From NCBI GenBank assembly GCA_016218765.1, contig JACRCZ010000129.1, positions 1 to 61,645 on the forward strand: 61,645 nucleotides of DNA, read 5' to 3'. The DNA is from Deltaproteobacteria bacterium. GTDB lineage: Bacteria; Myxococcota_A; Polyangia; DRWM01; JAAZOP01. A model generated the notes under the pieces. The model was not told where the DNA came from. It made no database searches and worked only from the letters and a program-made list of their open reading frames with translations. Below, piece by piece: positions 9,055-16,917 of the stretch. Numbering within the stretch: position 1 is the first letter of the stretch; each line of letters begins with the position of its first letter. A program made the position numbers and the translations under genes.

Positions 9055-9486
9055 CTAGCCGGGCGTCGTGCCGGCCTTGCGGGTCCGGTAGCATTCCCGG
9101 CAGAAGTACTCCTTGCCGTCGACCGGACGGAACGGAAGCTGCGTCTCCGTCCCGCAGGCGGCACACACCGCCGGATACGTCGGCCGGCGCGCCGCCTGCC
9201 GGCTGGGATCCGCCGCCACGTCGTACTCGCGGAACGCCGGACTGCGGTACTCGCCGTGCGCCCCACCGAAGGCCGCACCGATGCTCCGACCCGTCTCGAA
9301 CGTCGGAGCCCGGTAGACCTGGCTCTCCGAACCCCGCTGCCGGTCCCGCCGCTCGCGCCGGCAATCGGGACAACGCTTCGGCGGCGACATGAAACCCTTC
9401 TTCTCGTAGAACTCCTGCTCACCCGCGGTGAAGATGAAGTTCTTGCCGCACACCGAACACGGAATCGTCTGGTCGGTCCCTGGCAT
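9055..9486 (-). CDS. Small double zinc-ribbon protein
   Basis: A 143-residue cytoplasmic protein with two separate zinc ribbons. The N-terminal one (CSVCGKNFIFTAGEQ ... CPDC) matches the probable zinc-ribbon family seen in many bacteria. The C-terminal one is a CxxC-x17-CxxC domain (CAACG ... CREC, counted as exactly 17 residues between pairs). The region between them is basic and Arg-rich. The ATG follows GGGAGG on the minus strand, 6-7 nt upstream. Proteins of this type are widespread but uncharacterised. Nucleic-acid binding is an inference from the ribbons and basic charge. Confidence 0.85.
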   Translation of the reverse strand: MPGTDQTIPCSVCGKNFIFTAGEQEFYEKKGFMSPPKRCPDCRRERRDRQRGSESQVYRAPTFETGRSIGAAFGGAHGEYRSPAFREYDVAADPSRQAARRPTYPAVCAACGTETQLPFRPVDGKEYFCRECYRTRKAGTTPG

Positions 9487-9794
9487 CTTACCTCCCGTGG
9501 CTCACGGCCGGTCCCCTAGCTCTCGACACTGCGGTGGAATGACATCGGCGGCACGATGGGTTGAATCCGAGAAGCTGTCTCCATCCGGTCCGACCGCGGC
9601 CACCGGACGGGCGGCAACGGCGCAGGACGTGCGTGTAACGTACGAGGCGCCTCGCAGGGTGTCAAGGGGTTTTCCCGGCATCATCCCGCCGACCGACGAC
9701 CCCCCGGATCTTGACTCCGCACGGCAAGCGACTAAGACGGCTCGCCGGAACCGGGGGACCGCGGGCGTCCGGCCCGCAGGCGAGGGAGGATGCG
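9487..9794. other. Divergent intergenic region, 308 bp
   Basis: It holds the Shine-Dalgarno site of the zinc-ribbon gene on the left and a candidate promoter plus the GGGAGGA site of rocD on the right. I see no ORF, RNA gene or strong hairpin in it. Confidence 0.6.
9711..9738 (+). promoter_or_regulatory. Candidate promoter for rocD
   Basis: TTGACT (9711-9716), a 16-nt spacer and TAAGAC (9733-9738), leaving a leader of about 50 nt before the ATG at 9795. Spacing is one base short of the common 17 seen elsewhere in this window. Confidence 0.4.
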
Positions 9795-10997
9795 ATGACC
9801 ACGAGCCGGGAGATCATCGAAGCGACCGAGCGCTACGGCGCCCACAACTACAAGCCGCTGCCGATCGTCATCGCCGACGCCGCGGGAGCCTGGGTGACCG
9901 ATCCCGAAGGCAAGCGCTACCTCGACTTCCTCTCCGCCTACTCCGCCGTCAACCACGGCCACCGCCACCCGCGCATCGTCGCCGCCGCCGTGCGACAGCT
10001 CGAGCACTGCACCCTCACCTCGCGCGCGTTCTACAACGATCAGCTCGGCCCCTTCTGCCGGGAGCTGGCGGAGTTCTGCGGGACCGAAATGGTGCTCCCC
10101 ATGAACACGGGAGCCGAGGCCGTCGAAACCGCGATCAAGCTGGCGCGCAAGTGGGCGTACCGCGTCAAGGGCGTCCCGCGCGGCGAGGCGGAGATCGTCG
10201 TCTGCGCCAACAACTTCCACGGACGCACCGTGACCGCCGTCAGCTTCTCGACCGAGGAGCTGTACAAGGAGGACTTCGGCCCGTTCACCCCGGGGTTCAA
10301 GGTCGTCCCCTACGGCGACGTCGCCGCGCTCGAGAAGGCCGTCGGACCCAGGACCGCGGCCTTCCTCGTCGAGCCGATCCAGGGCGAAGCCGGCGTGATC
10401 GTCCCGCCGCCCGGCTACCTCGCCGCCTGCCACGAGCTGTGCCGGCGGAACAACGTCCTGCTCATGCTCGACGAGATCCAGACCGGCTTCGGCCGCACCG
10501 GCCGGCGCTTCTGCTACCAGCACGAACCGGGCGTGCAGCCCGACGTCCTCATCCTCGGCAAGGCCCTCGGCGGCGGCGTCATGCCCATCTCCGCCGTCAC
10601 CGCCCCGGCCGCGATCCTCGGCCTCTTCCGCCCCGGAGAACACGGCTCGACCTTCGGCGGCAACCCCCTGGCCTGCGCCGTCGCGCGCGAGGCGCTGCGC
10701 GTGTTCGTCGACGAAGGCCTGATCGAACGCTCCGCGCGCCTCGGCGCGAAGCTGCTCGCCGACCTGCGCGCCATCTCCCACCCCCTGATCAAGGAAGTCC
10801 GCGGCAAGGGACTGTTCGTCGGCCTGGAGCTCAGGAAGGAAGCCGGCGGCGCCCGGAAGTACTGCGAGCTGCTCAAGGAACAGGGCCTCCTGTGCAAGGA
10901 AACCCACGACGACGTGATCCGCTTCGCCCCGCCGCTCGTCATCGCCGAAGAGGACCTGGACGGCGCCGTGGCCAAGGTGCGCGGGCTGTTCCGGTAG
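9795..10997 (+). CDS. rocD: Ornithine--oxo-acid aminotransferase
   Basis: A PLP-dependent class III aminotransferase of 400 residues that converts ornithine and 2-oxoglutarate to glutamate semialdehyde and glutamate, linking arginine breakdown to proline and glutamate. The N-terminal [15 protein letters not shown] segment is diagnostic of ornithine aminotransferase within class III. The PLP lysine is Lys256 in [10 protein letters not shown], with [12 protein letters not shown] upstream and [10 protein letters not shown] downstream. The ATG at 9795 has GGGAGGA 4 nt upstream; a longer frame from 9711 lacks any such site. It ends 9 bp from a convergent gene. Confidence 0.94.
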   Translation: MTTSREIIEATERYGAHNYKPLPIVIADAAGAWVTDPEGKRYLDFLSAYSAVNHGHRHPRIVAAAVRQLEHCTLTSRAFYNDQLGPFCRELAEFCGTEMVLPMNTGAEAVETAIKLARKWAYRVKGVPRGEAEIVVCANNFHGRTVTAVSFSTEELYKEDFGPFTPGFKVVPYGDVAALEKAVGPRTAAFLVEPIQGEAGVIVPPPGYLAACHELCRRNNVLLMLDEIQTGFGRTGRRFCYQHEPGVQPDVLILGKALGGGVMPISAVTAPAAILGLFRPGEHGSTFGGNPLACAVAREALRVFVDEGLIERSARLGAKLLADLRAISHPLIKEVRGKGLFVGLELRKEAGGARKYCELLKEQGLLCKETHDDVIRFAPPLVIAEEDLDGAVAKVRGLFR

Positions 10998-11006
10998 CCC
11001 GTCCCG

Positions 11007-12428
11007 TCAGAGCGAGTCGCCCAGCCGGATGTCCGGCGCCGTCGGCTCGCCCAGGTAGTCGTACAACCGCACGTGCCCCGTGTCCCCGGCCGTCACGAGG
11101 AAACCCTTCTCGGGAGCCGCGGCGTAGCCGCACATCCACTCGTTGCGCCGGCCGGAACCCTCGAACATGCGCCACGGCAGCGCGTCCGCCGACCGGAAGA
11201 TGCGGAAACGCTCGTTCCACGCGATGCCCACGAAACCGCCCTGCAGCCCCGGGAACGGGACCAGCCCGAGGAACGGCTCCCCGGCCTCGGCGTTGCGGTC
11301 GAACCCCGGACACCACTTCTTCCTGTCCAGGAGCGGCTTGATGCACGCCACCGGACCCTGCGCCAGGTTGCCGCCCAGCCACCAGCCGCGACACGGACCC
11401 TCCGTGGTCACCAGATACACGCACCCCCGGTAGTCCGCCGTGAACAACCCCTGACGCGACGGCGACGGAAGCATCGCCGTGATGCTGAAGTCGCGGTCCC
11501 GCTGCGCCTGGATCTGACGCTCGATCAACGCCCGGACGTTGGGCAGCTTGCCGTCCCCGCCGACGATACGCGAGGCCTTCCGGTTGGCCAGGTCCCACGC
11601 CACCACCAGGCCGTCCGCACCGCCGGAGAACAACAGCGGCGGCACGCCCCCGGCGAACGCCAGCACGCGAACCTCGTCCAGATGCCCGGCCGGCTGCAGC
11701 TCCTTGGGATCCTTGCTCCACGGCGGCTGCTCGCCGCGGAACACCAGCGGGCTCAACGCCGGATCCTCGAGGTCCCACACGAAGACGTCCCCGGTCCAAC
11801 CGCCCGCGGCCAGGTACCGGCCGTCCGCGGAAACCGCCAGCGCCAGCAGCCCCTTGCCCTCGTCAACGGGACCGGGAGGGTCGAGCGACGCGATGCGCTC
11901 GCCCGCCGCCACCCGCCACCAGCCGACCGTGCCGTCGAGCGACGCCGAGAACAGCTCCTCGCCACCCGGGCGGAAGGCGAGGGCCCGAATCGGCCCCTCG
12001 TGCGCCGCGATGTCGGGCGGCGCGCCGCCCGACACGAACCGCCGCTCCTCGATCCGGTGGAACCGGATCAGCCAACGCCCCTCGCGGAGCTCCTCCCCCC
12101 CCACGGCGACGACCGACGCGTCGGGGGCAAGCGCAAGCGCCCGCACCGGCGGGATCTCGACCGGCGCCGCCACCCCCGCGTCCGCCACCGCCGCCGAGCC
12201 GCCGACCTTCTCGACCGTCGGCCGGCGATAGAAGAGCGCGAACACCCCGAGCGCCGCGACGAACAGGAGGAGCGCGACCAGGCAACCGCCCGTCCGGAGC
12301 CAGCCCGTCGAGACCTTCCTGCCCCGGTCCGGCGGCGCGGGCGCGGCGTCGCCCGCACCCCGGCTCCCGCCCGCCGGCGCCGCGGCCCCCGTCCGGGCCC
12401 CGCCCTCCGTCGATCGCTCGTCGGTCAT
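11007..12428 (-). CDS. Membrane-anchored WD40-like beta-propeller protein
   Basis: A 473-residue protein with an Ala/Pro/Gly-rich cytoplasmic N-terminus, one transmembrane helix at about residues 47-67, and an extracytoplasmic region of WD40-like repeats. Recognisable blades include IRALAFRPGGEELFSASLDG, LLALAVSADGRYLAAGGWTG and VRVLAFAGG ... GADGLVVAWDL. Later blades are degenerate. Such proteins usually act as scaffolds. The start overlaps the stop of the upstream sugar-nucleotide pyrophosphorylase gene by 4 bp (ATGA), so the two are translationally coupled. Its role is unknown; a link to surface polysaccharide assembly is only an inference from that coupling. Confidence 0.82.
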   Translation of the reverse strand: MTDERSTEGGARTGAAAPAGGSRGAGDAAPAPPDRGRKVSTGWLRTGGCLVALLLFVAALGVFALFYRRPTVEKVGGSAAVADAGVAAPVEIPPVRALALAPDASVVAVGGEELREGRWLIRFHRIEERRFVSGGAPPDIAAHEGPIRALAFRPGGEELFSASLDGTVGWWRVAAGERIASLDPPGPVDEGKGLLALAVSADGRYLAAGGWTGDVFVWDLEDPALSPLVFRGEQPPWSKDPKELQPAGHLDEVRVLAFAGGVPPLLFSGGADGLVVAWDLANRKASRIVGGDGKLPNVRALIERQIQAQRDRDFSITAMLPSPSRQGLFTADYRGCVYLVTTEGPCRGWWLGGNLAQGPVACIKPLLDRKKWCPGFDRNAEAGEPFLGLVPFPGLQGGFVGIAWNERFRIFRSADALPWRMFEGSGRRNEWMCGYAAAPEKGFLVTAGDTGHVRLYDYLGEPTAPDIRLGDSL

Positions 12429-13159
12429 GGCCCTCGCCCACCGCCGTCGCAGCCGGCCCACGGGCCGACCCCGGCCGCGCAATCGTCCTGCGCCTGGGCA
12501 TAGTCGTCCGGATTGCCGATGTCCATCCAGTACCCGCTCCACGGGAAACGCGCCACGCGCTCGCCGGCGGCGAGCAGCTTGAGCACGAGCTGGGGGAAAT
12601 CGAGGTACACGCCGCGGGGAATGTGCCGGAGCACCGCCGGCTCGTAGAGGTAGACGCCCATGCTGACCTCGTTGGACAGCGTCGGCTTCTCGCGATAGCC
12701 GCGCACGATGCCCCGCTCGTCCGCCTCGATCAGCCCGTACGGAAGCTGCGTCCGACGCTCGTAGGCGGCAATCGTCAGCACCGCGCCGGCCGCGCGGTGG
12801 TGGGCCAGCATCGCGGCCAGGTCCAGGTCGGTGACGAGATCGCCGTTGGTGACCAGGAAGGTGGAGTCGAGCCCCGCGACCGCCGCGATCGGACCGGCGG
12901 TGCCCCCAGGCTGCTCGTCCCGCACGTACTCGACCTCGACCATCCGGCGCAGCTCGGCCCGGCTGTCCAGGAAGGCCCGCAGCAGCTCCGACAGGTAATC
13001 GACGCACAGCGTGACCCGCGTCACCCCGTAGCGCGCCAGATAGCGGATCAGATGCTCGATCACGGGCCGGTCGCCGATCGGGGCGAGCGGCTTGGGGAAG
13101 ATCACCGAGAACGGACGCAACCGACGTCCCTTTCCGCCGGCGAGGATGACCGCTTTCAT
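12425..13159 (-). CDS. NDP-sugar pyrophosphorylase (nucleotidyltransferase family)
   Basis: A 244-residue enzyme that joins a sugar 1-phosphate to an NTP. It carries the signature LAGGKGRRLRP (residues 6-16), FPKPLAPIGDRP for phosphosugar binding, GTAGPI, and the metal-binding VTNGDLVTDLD. It is short and lacks a C-terminal acyltransferase helix, as in mannose-1-phosphate guanylyltransferase or RfbA/RmlA-like proteins. The exact sugar is not predictable. The minus-strand promoter TTGCCC-N17-TACAGT ends 9 nt from the ATG, and there is no Shine-Dalgarno site, so the mRNA is probably leaderless. It faces the glycosyltransferase fusion gene across a shared 168-bp divergent region, suggesting a common pathway. 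Confidence 0.92.
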   Translation of the reverse strand: MKAVILAGGKGRRLRPFSVIFPKPLAPIGDRPVIEHLIRYLARYGVTRVTLCVDYLSELLRAFLDSRAELRRMVEVEYVRDEQPGGTAGPIAAVAGLDSTFLVTNGDLVTDLDLAAMLAHHRAAGAVLTIAAYERRTQLPYGLIEADERGIVRGYREKPTLSNEVSMGVYLYEPAVLRHIPRGVYLDFPQLVLKLLAAGERVARFPWSGYWMDIGNPDDYAQAQDDCAAGVGPWAGCDGGGRGP

Positions 13160-13168
13160 CGCGCCGGG

Positions 13169-13197
13169 ACTGTAGCGGGGGAGGAGAAGGGGGGCAA
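13169..13197 (-). promoter_or_regulatory. Leaderless-type promoter for the NDP-sugar pyrophosphorylase
   Basis: Minus strand: TTGCCC (13197-13192), 17-nt spacer, TACAGT (13174-13169), then 9 nt to the ATG at 13159. The predicted transcription start is within a few bases of the start codon. Confidence 0.6.
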
Positions 13198-13200
13198 GGG

Positions 13201-13270
13201 AAGTCGTCGGGGAGTTGTTGCTCGTTGGCCAGTCGAACGGGACGAGTTGCTGGTCCGAGAGTGTGGGGGG
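13201..13270 (+). repeat. Dispersed about 60-bp word repeat, copy A
   Basis: Shares GTCGAACGGG with copy B (33951-34015) and a GASGAGTTGYTGGTCCG core with copy C (36580-36643, opposite strand). It lies in the divergent region between the pyrophosphorylase and glycosyltransferase genes. Confidence 0.5.
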
Positions 13271-13290
13271 AAGGAGCGAGGGCGTACGGG

Positions 13291-13319
13291 TTGAACGGGG
13301 CGGGGGGTTCGGGTAAGAG
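13291..13319 (+). promoter_or_regulatory. Leaderless-type promoter for the glycosyltransferase/dehydrogenase fusion
   Basis: TTGAAC (13291-13296), 17-nt spacer, TAAGAG (13314-13319), then 8 nt to the ATG at 13328. There is no convincing Shine-Dalgarno site. Confidence 0.5.
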
Positions 13320-13327
13320 GGCGCGGC

Positions 13328-15730
13328 ATGGACGGTGCGGGCCACGAGCGGGATGGACGCTTCGAACCGCGGGTGTCCGTGATCATCCGCTCCAAGGATC
13401 GGCTGGGAGAGCTGTGCGACCTTCTGGGACGGGTGTTCGCGCAGACGTACGCGAACTTCGAAGTGGTGGTGATCGACTCGACGGAACGGGCCGGCGAGGA
13501 CGAGTGGGCGCGCGTGCGGGCGATCCGCGATCCGCGGCTGCGCTTCCTCTCCACGCCCCCGCGCGGATGTCCCGCGGCCGCGAACGCGGGCGTCCTGGCC
13601 GCGCAGGGCGACATCCTGGTCTTCATCGACGACGATGATCTGCCGCTCGGCCGCGAGTGGCTGTGGTGCCACGTCCGGAACTTCCGCGACCCGCTGTGCC
13701 TCGGCGTCAACGGCTACCACGTGTTCCCGTCCGAACACCGCGCCGCCGAGGCGAGCATGATGCAGCGCTTCCGCCGCAGGCTGCTGCTCTCCCACGGCCC
13801 GTTCAAGGAGCCGTACTGCTTCGCCTACGACGACCGGCGCAAGGTCGGCATCGATTACCTCATGGGCGGCAACTCCTCGATCCGCCGCTCGGCCGTGCTG
13901 CTCGGCGGCGGCTGGGACGAATACCTGGACTACCACGACGAACATTCGCTGTTCCTGCGGCTCAACAAGCGCAAGCCGCCGGGCTCGTACCTGGTCTACG
14001 ACCCCGACGCGAGAATGGAGATCCGCAAGAACATCCCGGGAGGACTCGACGCGCGGTTCTCCGGCGAGACCCGACACCGGGTGGACACCCTCGCGAAGTA
14101 CTTCCTCTGGACCGTCGGACGCGAGCATCCCGCCCGGATCTGGGGCCTGGCGCCCCTGTTCGTGCCGTACTTCGCGGCGCTCGGCGCCGTGGCCGGCTAC
14201 GAGCTCGCGGCGGATCGCCCGGTCAGCCGCCTGACCGAGACGCTGCGCGGACTGGCCTGGTCCCCCGTCGCCCTGCTGCGCCACGCCCTGGCCCGGCCCC
14301 CCGCCCCGCACGACGGCTTCGCGGAAGCGGCCGCGATACCCGCGGACGCGGCGCGCCGGGGGAGGAAGGACGTGGACGACATGGGCAGGGACAAGGGGGT
14401 AACAGCGGACGTCGCCGTCATCGGTCTGGGCTACGTCGGCGTCACCGTCGCGGCCGCGCTCGCCGACGCGGGCGTGCGCGTCCTGGGCATCGAGAAACGC
14501 CGCGAGGTCGTCGCCACCCTCCGCCGCGGCCGCTGCCACATCTTCGAGCCGGGAATCAATGACGTGCTGCGCCGCACCATCGGCGGGCGGCTCCAGGTCG
14601 CCGCGGACTGGCCCGCCGTGCTGCCACCCGTCGTCGTCGTCTGCGTCTCCACGCCGGCGAACCTCGCCACCCGCACCCCGGACCTGCGCAACATCGCCGA
14701 CACCGCCGACGAGATCGCACGCCGCCTGCCGGACGACGGGCTGGTCATCGTGCGCTCCACCGTTCCCGTCGGCACCTCGCGCCGCCTCGTCCTCCGCCGC
14801 GTGCGCCGTGGGAAGCCGCGCGCCGGCCTCGCCTTCTGCCCCGAGCGGACCGTGCAGGGCGCGGCCCTCGCCGAGCTGCGCTCGCTGCCCCAGGTCATCG
14901 GCGCCATCGACGAGCGCTCGGCGTCCCGGGCCGCCCGCCTGTTCCGCAAGCTCACGCCCGACGTCGTGGTGGTCGACAAGCCCGAGACGGCGGAGATGGT
15001 CAAGCTCGTCAACAACTGCCACACCGACCTCCTGTACGCGTTCGGCAACGAGGTCGCGCTCCTCGCGCGCACGCACGGCGTGGACCCGCTCGAGGTGATC
15101 CGCGGGGCCAACCAGCGCTACACCGTCCGCACCGACGGCGTCGCCGTCGTGCGGCCCCGGATCGCCGTGCCCGGCTACGTCGGCGGCGGCTGCCTCTCCA
15201 AGGACCCCTACCTCCTCCTGCAGTCGCTCGGCGGACGTCCGGCCCGGAAGTCGCTCGTGTTCGCCGTCCGCGAGCTCAACGAGTCGATGCCCGTCCGGGC
15301 CGCGAACGAGCTGCTGGCGCTGCTGCGGGGCGCGGGGAAGAAACCCTCCGCCGCGCGCGTGCTCCTCTGCGGCTTTGCCTACAAGGGCCGGCCCGAGACG
15401 GACGACCTGCGCGGGACGCCCGCGACCCCGTTCGTCCGGGCCCTGCGCGGGCGCGTCGGCCGGCTCCTCGGCCACGACTACAAGGTCGCCGCCCGCGACG
15501 TGCGCGCCTTCGGCGTCCGGCCCGTCGCCCTGGCCGAAGGCCTCCGGCGCGCGGACGCCGTCGTGCTCCTCAACGACCACCCGCGATACGCCCGCGAGCT
15601 CACGCCGCGCCGGCTGGCGTCGGCCGCGAAGCGCGTCGTCGTCTACGACTCGTGGCGCATCCTCCGCGGAACCGGGGTTCCGGCGCTGCCGGGAGTGACG
15701 TACGCCGGACTGGGATGGACGGCCACATGA
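13328..15730 (+). CDS. Glycosyltransferase family 2 fused to a nucleotide-sugar dehydrogenase
   Basis: One uninterrupted 800-codon frame joins two enzymes. Residues 14-260 form a GT2 domain (VSVIIRSKDR, then FIDDDDLP with the DDDD metal site at 101-104, and GGNSSIRRS acceptor region). Residues 352-800 are a UDP-glucose/GDP-mannose dehydrogenase of the WecC type: VIGLGYVG near 364-371, FCPERTVQG, and catalytic Cys622 in GGGCLSKD. The linker (about 330-352) encodes GGAGGAAGGA (14361-14370) followed by an in-frame ATG at 14381, so a free dehydrogenase may also be made. The stop overlaps the ATG of the downstream epimerase gene. Such a fusion would couple sugar oxidation to transfer. A lost stop codon or an assembly indel is the alternative. 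Confidence 0.85.
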   Translation: MDGAGHERDGRFEPRVSVIIRSKDRLGELCDLLGRVFAQTYANFEVVVIDSTERAGEDEWARVRAIRDPRLRFLSTPPRGCPAAANAGVLAAQGDILVFIDDDDLPLGREWLWCHVRNFRDPLCLGVNGYHVFPSEHRAAEASMMQRFRRRLLLSHGPFKEPYCFAYDDRRKVGIDYLMGGNSSIRRSAVLLGGGWDEYLDYHDEHSLFLRLNKRKPPGSYLVYDPDARMEIRKNIPGGLDARFSGETRHRVDTLAKYFLWTVGREHPARIWGLAPLFVPYFAALGAVAGYELAADRPVSRLTETLRGLAWSPVALLRHALARPPAPHDGFAEAAAIPADAARRGRKDVDDMGRDKGVTADVAVIGLGYVGVTVAAALADAGVRVLGIEKRREVVATLRRGRCHIFEPGINDVLRRTIGGRLQVAADWPAVLPPVVVVCVSTPANLATRTPDLRNIADTADEIARRLPDDGLVIVRSTVPVGTSRRLVLRRVRRGKPRAGLAFCPERTVQGAALAELRSLPQVIGAIDERSASRAARLFRKLTPDVVVVDKPETAEMVKLVNNCHTDLLYAFGNEVALLARTHGVDPLEVIRGANQRYTVRTDGVAVVRPRIAVPGYVGGGCLSKDPYLLLQSLGGRPARKSLVFAVRELNESMPVRAANELLALLRGAGKKPSAARVLLCGFAYKGRPETDDLRGTPATPFVRALRGRVGRLLGHDYKVAARDVRAFGVRPVALAEGLRRADAVVLLNDHPRYARELTPRRLASAAKRVVVYDSWRILRGTGVPALPGVTYAGLGWTAT

Positions 15731-16731
15731 ACGGCGAGCGCATCCTGCTCACCGGCGGCGCGGGGTTCATCGGCCTGCGCCTGGCGCGACGCCTCGCCGA
15801 CGCCGGCGCCAGACTCACCCTCGTCGATGATCTGTCCCGCGGCCGGCGCGACGACGAGGCCGCGGCGTTCTTCGCGCGGCCGGACGCGACCTTCGTGCAG
15901 GGCGACCTGTGCGACCCGGCGACCCTCGAGCGCGCCGGCGGCCCGTTCGACACCATCGTCCACCTTGCCGCCGTGATCGGGATCCAGGTGTCCGAGCGCG
16001 AGCCGGTCCGCGTGCTGCGGACCAACGCGCTCTCCACCATCCGCGTCGTCGACCGCTGGCTGGCCCAGGACGGCGGACGGCTGCTCTTCGCCTCCACCAG
16101 CGAGGTCTACGGCGCCCTGCTCGGGGCCGCGCCCCTCCCCGTGCCCTCGCCGGAGACCGTCCCCGTCGGCGTGCGCGACACGGGCATCGCGCGCTACTCG
16201 TACGCCGCGAGCAAGATCTTCGGCGAGACCCTGGTGCGGCAGGCGGCGCAGGCCCACGGGCGCAAGGCGCTCGTCGTGCGGCCCCACAACGTCTACGGCC
16301 CGCGGATGGGCTGGAACCACGTCATCCCGCAGCTCAGCCTGCGGGCCCTGCGCGGGGAGGACCCGTTCCGCGTCTTCGGCGCCGACGAGACCCGCGCGTT
16401 CTGCCACGTCGACGACTTCACCCGCGCGGTCCAGCTCCTGCTCGAACGGGACGCGACCGGCCTGTTCCACGTCGGCACCGACCGCGAGACGCCCATCCGC
16501 GACCTGGCCCGCATGCTGCTCGACACCGCCGGACATCGCGCCCGGACCGTCGATGTCCCGTCGCAGCGGGGCTCGCCCCCGCGACGCTGCCCGGACCTGG
16601 CGAAACTGCGCGCAGCCACCGGCTACCAGCCGCAGGTCACCCTGGAAGCCGGCCTGGCCGAGACCTTCGCGTGGTACAAGCACCACGCGGAATCCCATCC
16701 CGAGGACCTGCAGATGGAGGCGACGCCATGA
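15727..16731 (+). CDS. NAD-dependent nucleotide-sugar epimerase/dehydratase (extended SDR)
   Basis: A 334-residue extended short-chain dehydrogenase/reductase. It has the N-terminal GGAGFIG (residues 10-16), an acidic ribose-binding Asp in TLVDDLSRG, STSEVYG, and the catalytic Tyr159-x3-Lys163 pair (YAASK). VRPHNVYGPRMGWNHVIPQ is typical of UDP-sugar epimerases, decarboxylases and dTDP-glucose dehydratases. The ATG at 15727 overlaps the stop of the fusion gene (ATGA); a second ATG 12 nt upstream is possible. It probably acts on the product of the fused dehydrogenase, for example a UDP-uronate, but the substrate is not determined by sequence. Confidence 0.93.
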   Translation: MNGERILLTGGAGFIGLRLARRLADAGARLTLVDDLSRGRRDDEAAAFFARPDATFVQGDLCDPATLERAGGPFDTIVHLAAVIGIQVSEREPVRVLRTNALSTIRVVDRWLAQDGGRLLFASTSEVYGALLGAAPLPVPSPETVPVGVRDTGIARYSYAASKIFGETLVRQAAQAHGRKALVVRPHNVYGPRMGWNHVIPQLSLRALRGEDPFRVFGADETRAFCHVDDFTRAVQLLLERDATGLFHVGTDRETPIRDLARMLLDTAGHRARTVDVPSQRGSPPRRCPDLAKLRAATGYQPQVTLEAGLAETFAWYKHHAESHPEDLQMEATP

Positions 16732-16907
16732 AGCGAATCCCACGCCGGCTGCTGGCCGCCATCCTCGCCGCACTGCTGGCCGCCGCCGCGTGCGGCCACC
16801 CCGAAGCATGTCCGGAGCCGTGTCCCGAAGGGATGTACTGCAACTACGGCGCCTGCGTCCCGGCCCACGACGGCGGCGAGACGGACACCTCCGACGACGC
16901 CGGGTGA
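16728..16907 (+). CDS. Small Cys-rich lipoprotein, 59 residues
   Basis: Starts at an ATG overlapping the epimerase stop (ATGA, 16728-16731). The signal sequence is strongly hydrophobic and ends LLAAAAC, with the lipidated Cys at residue 22. The mature part of only 38 residues carries five further cysteines in a compact CPEPCPEGMYCNYGAC segment, an EGF-like or knottin-like density, and then an acidic Asp/Glu/Thr tail. It lies at the end of the glycosyltransferase-epimerase operon. I do not recognise the family. The coupling makes it a real gene rather than chance coding. Confidence 0.7.
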   Translation: MKRIPRRLLAAILAALLAAAACGHPEACPEPCPEGMYCNYGACVPAHDGGETDTSDDAG

Positions 16908-16917
16908 GGAGCGGACC

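Noticed and set aside
12425..15580. A 1051-codon minus-strand frame through the glycosyltransferase fusion
   Set aside because: Only its last 244 codons (from 13159) match a protein family; the rest is antisense to a recognisable enzyme.
11007..16907. A complete exopolysaccharide biosynthesis cluster
   Set aside because: Sugar-nucleotide enzymes are present, but I see no polymerase, flippase, chain-length or export (Wza/Wzc) genes here, so only a partial sugar-nucleotide block can be claimed.
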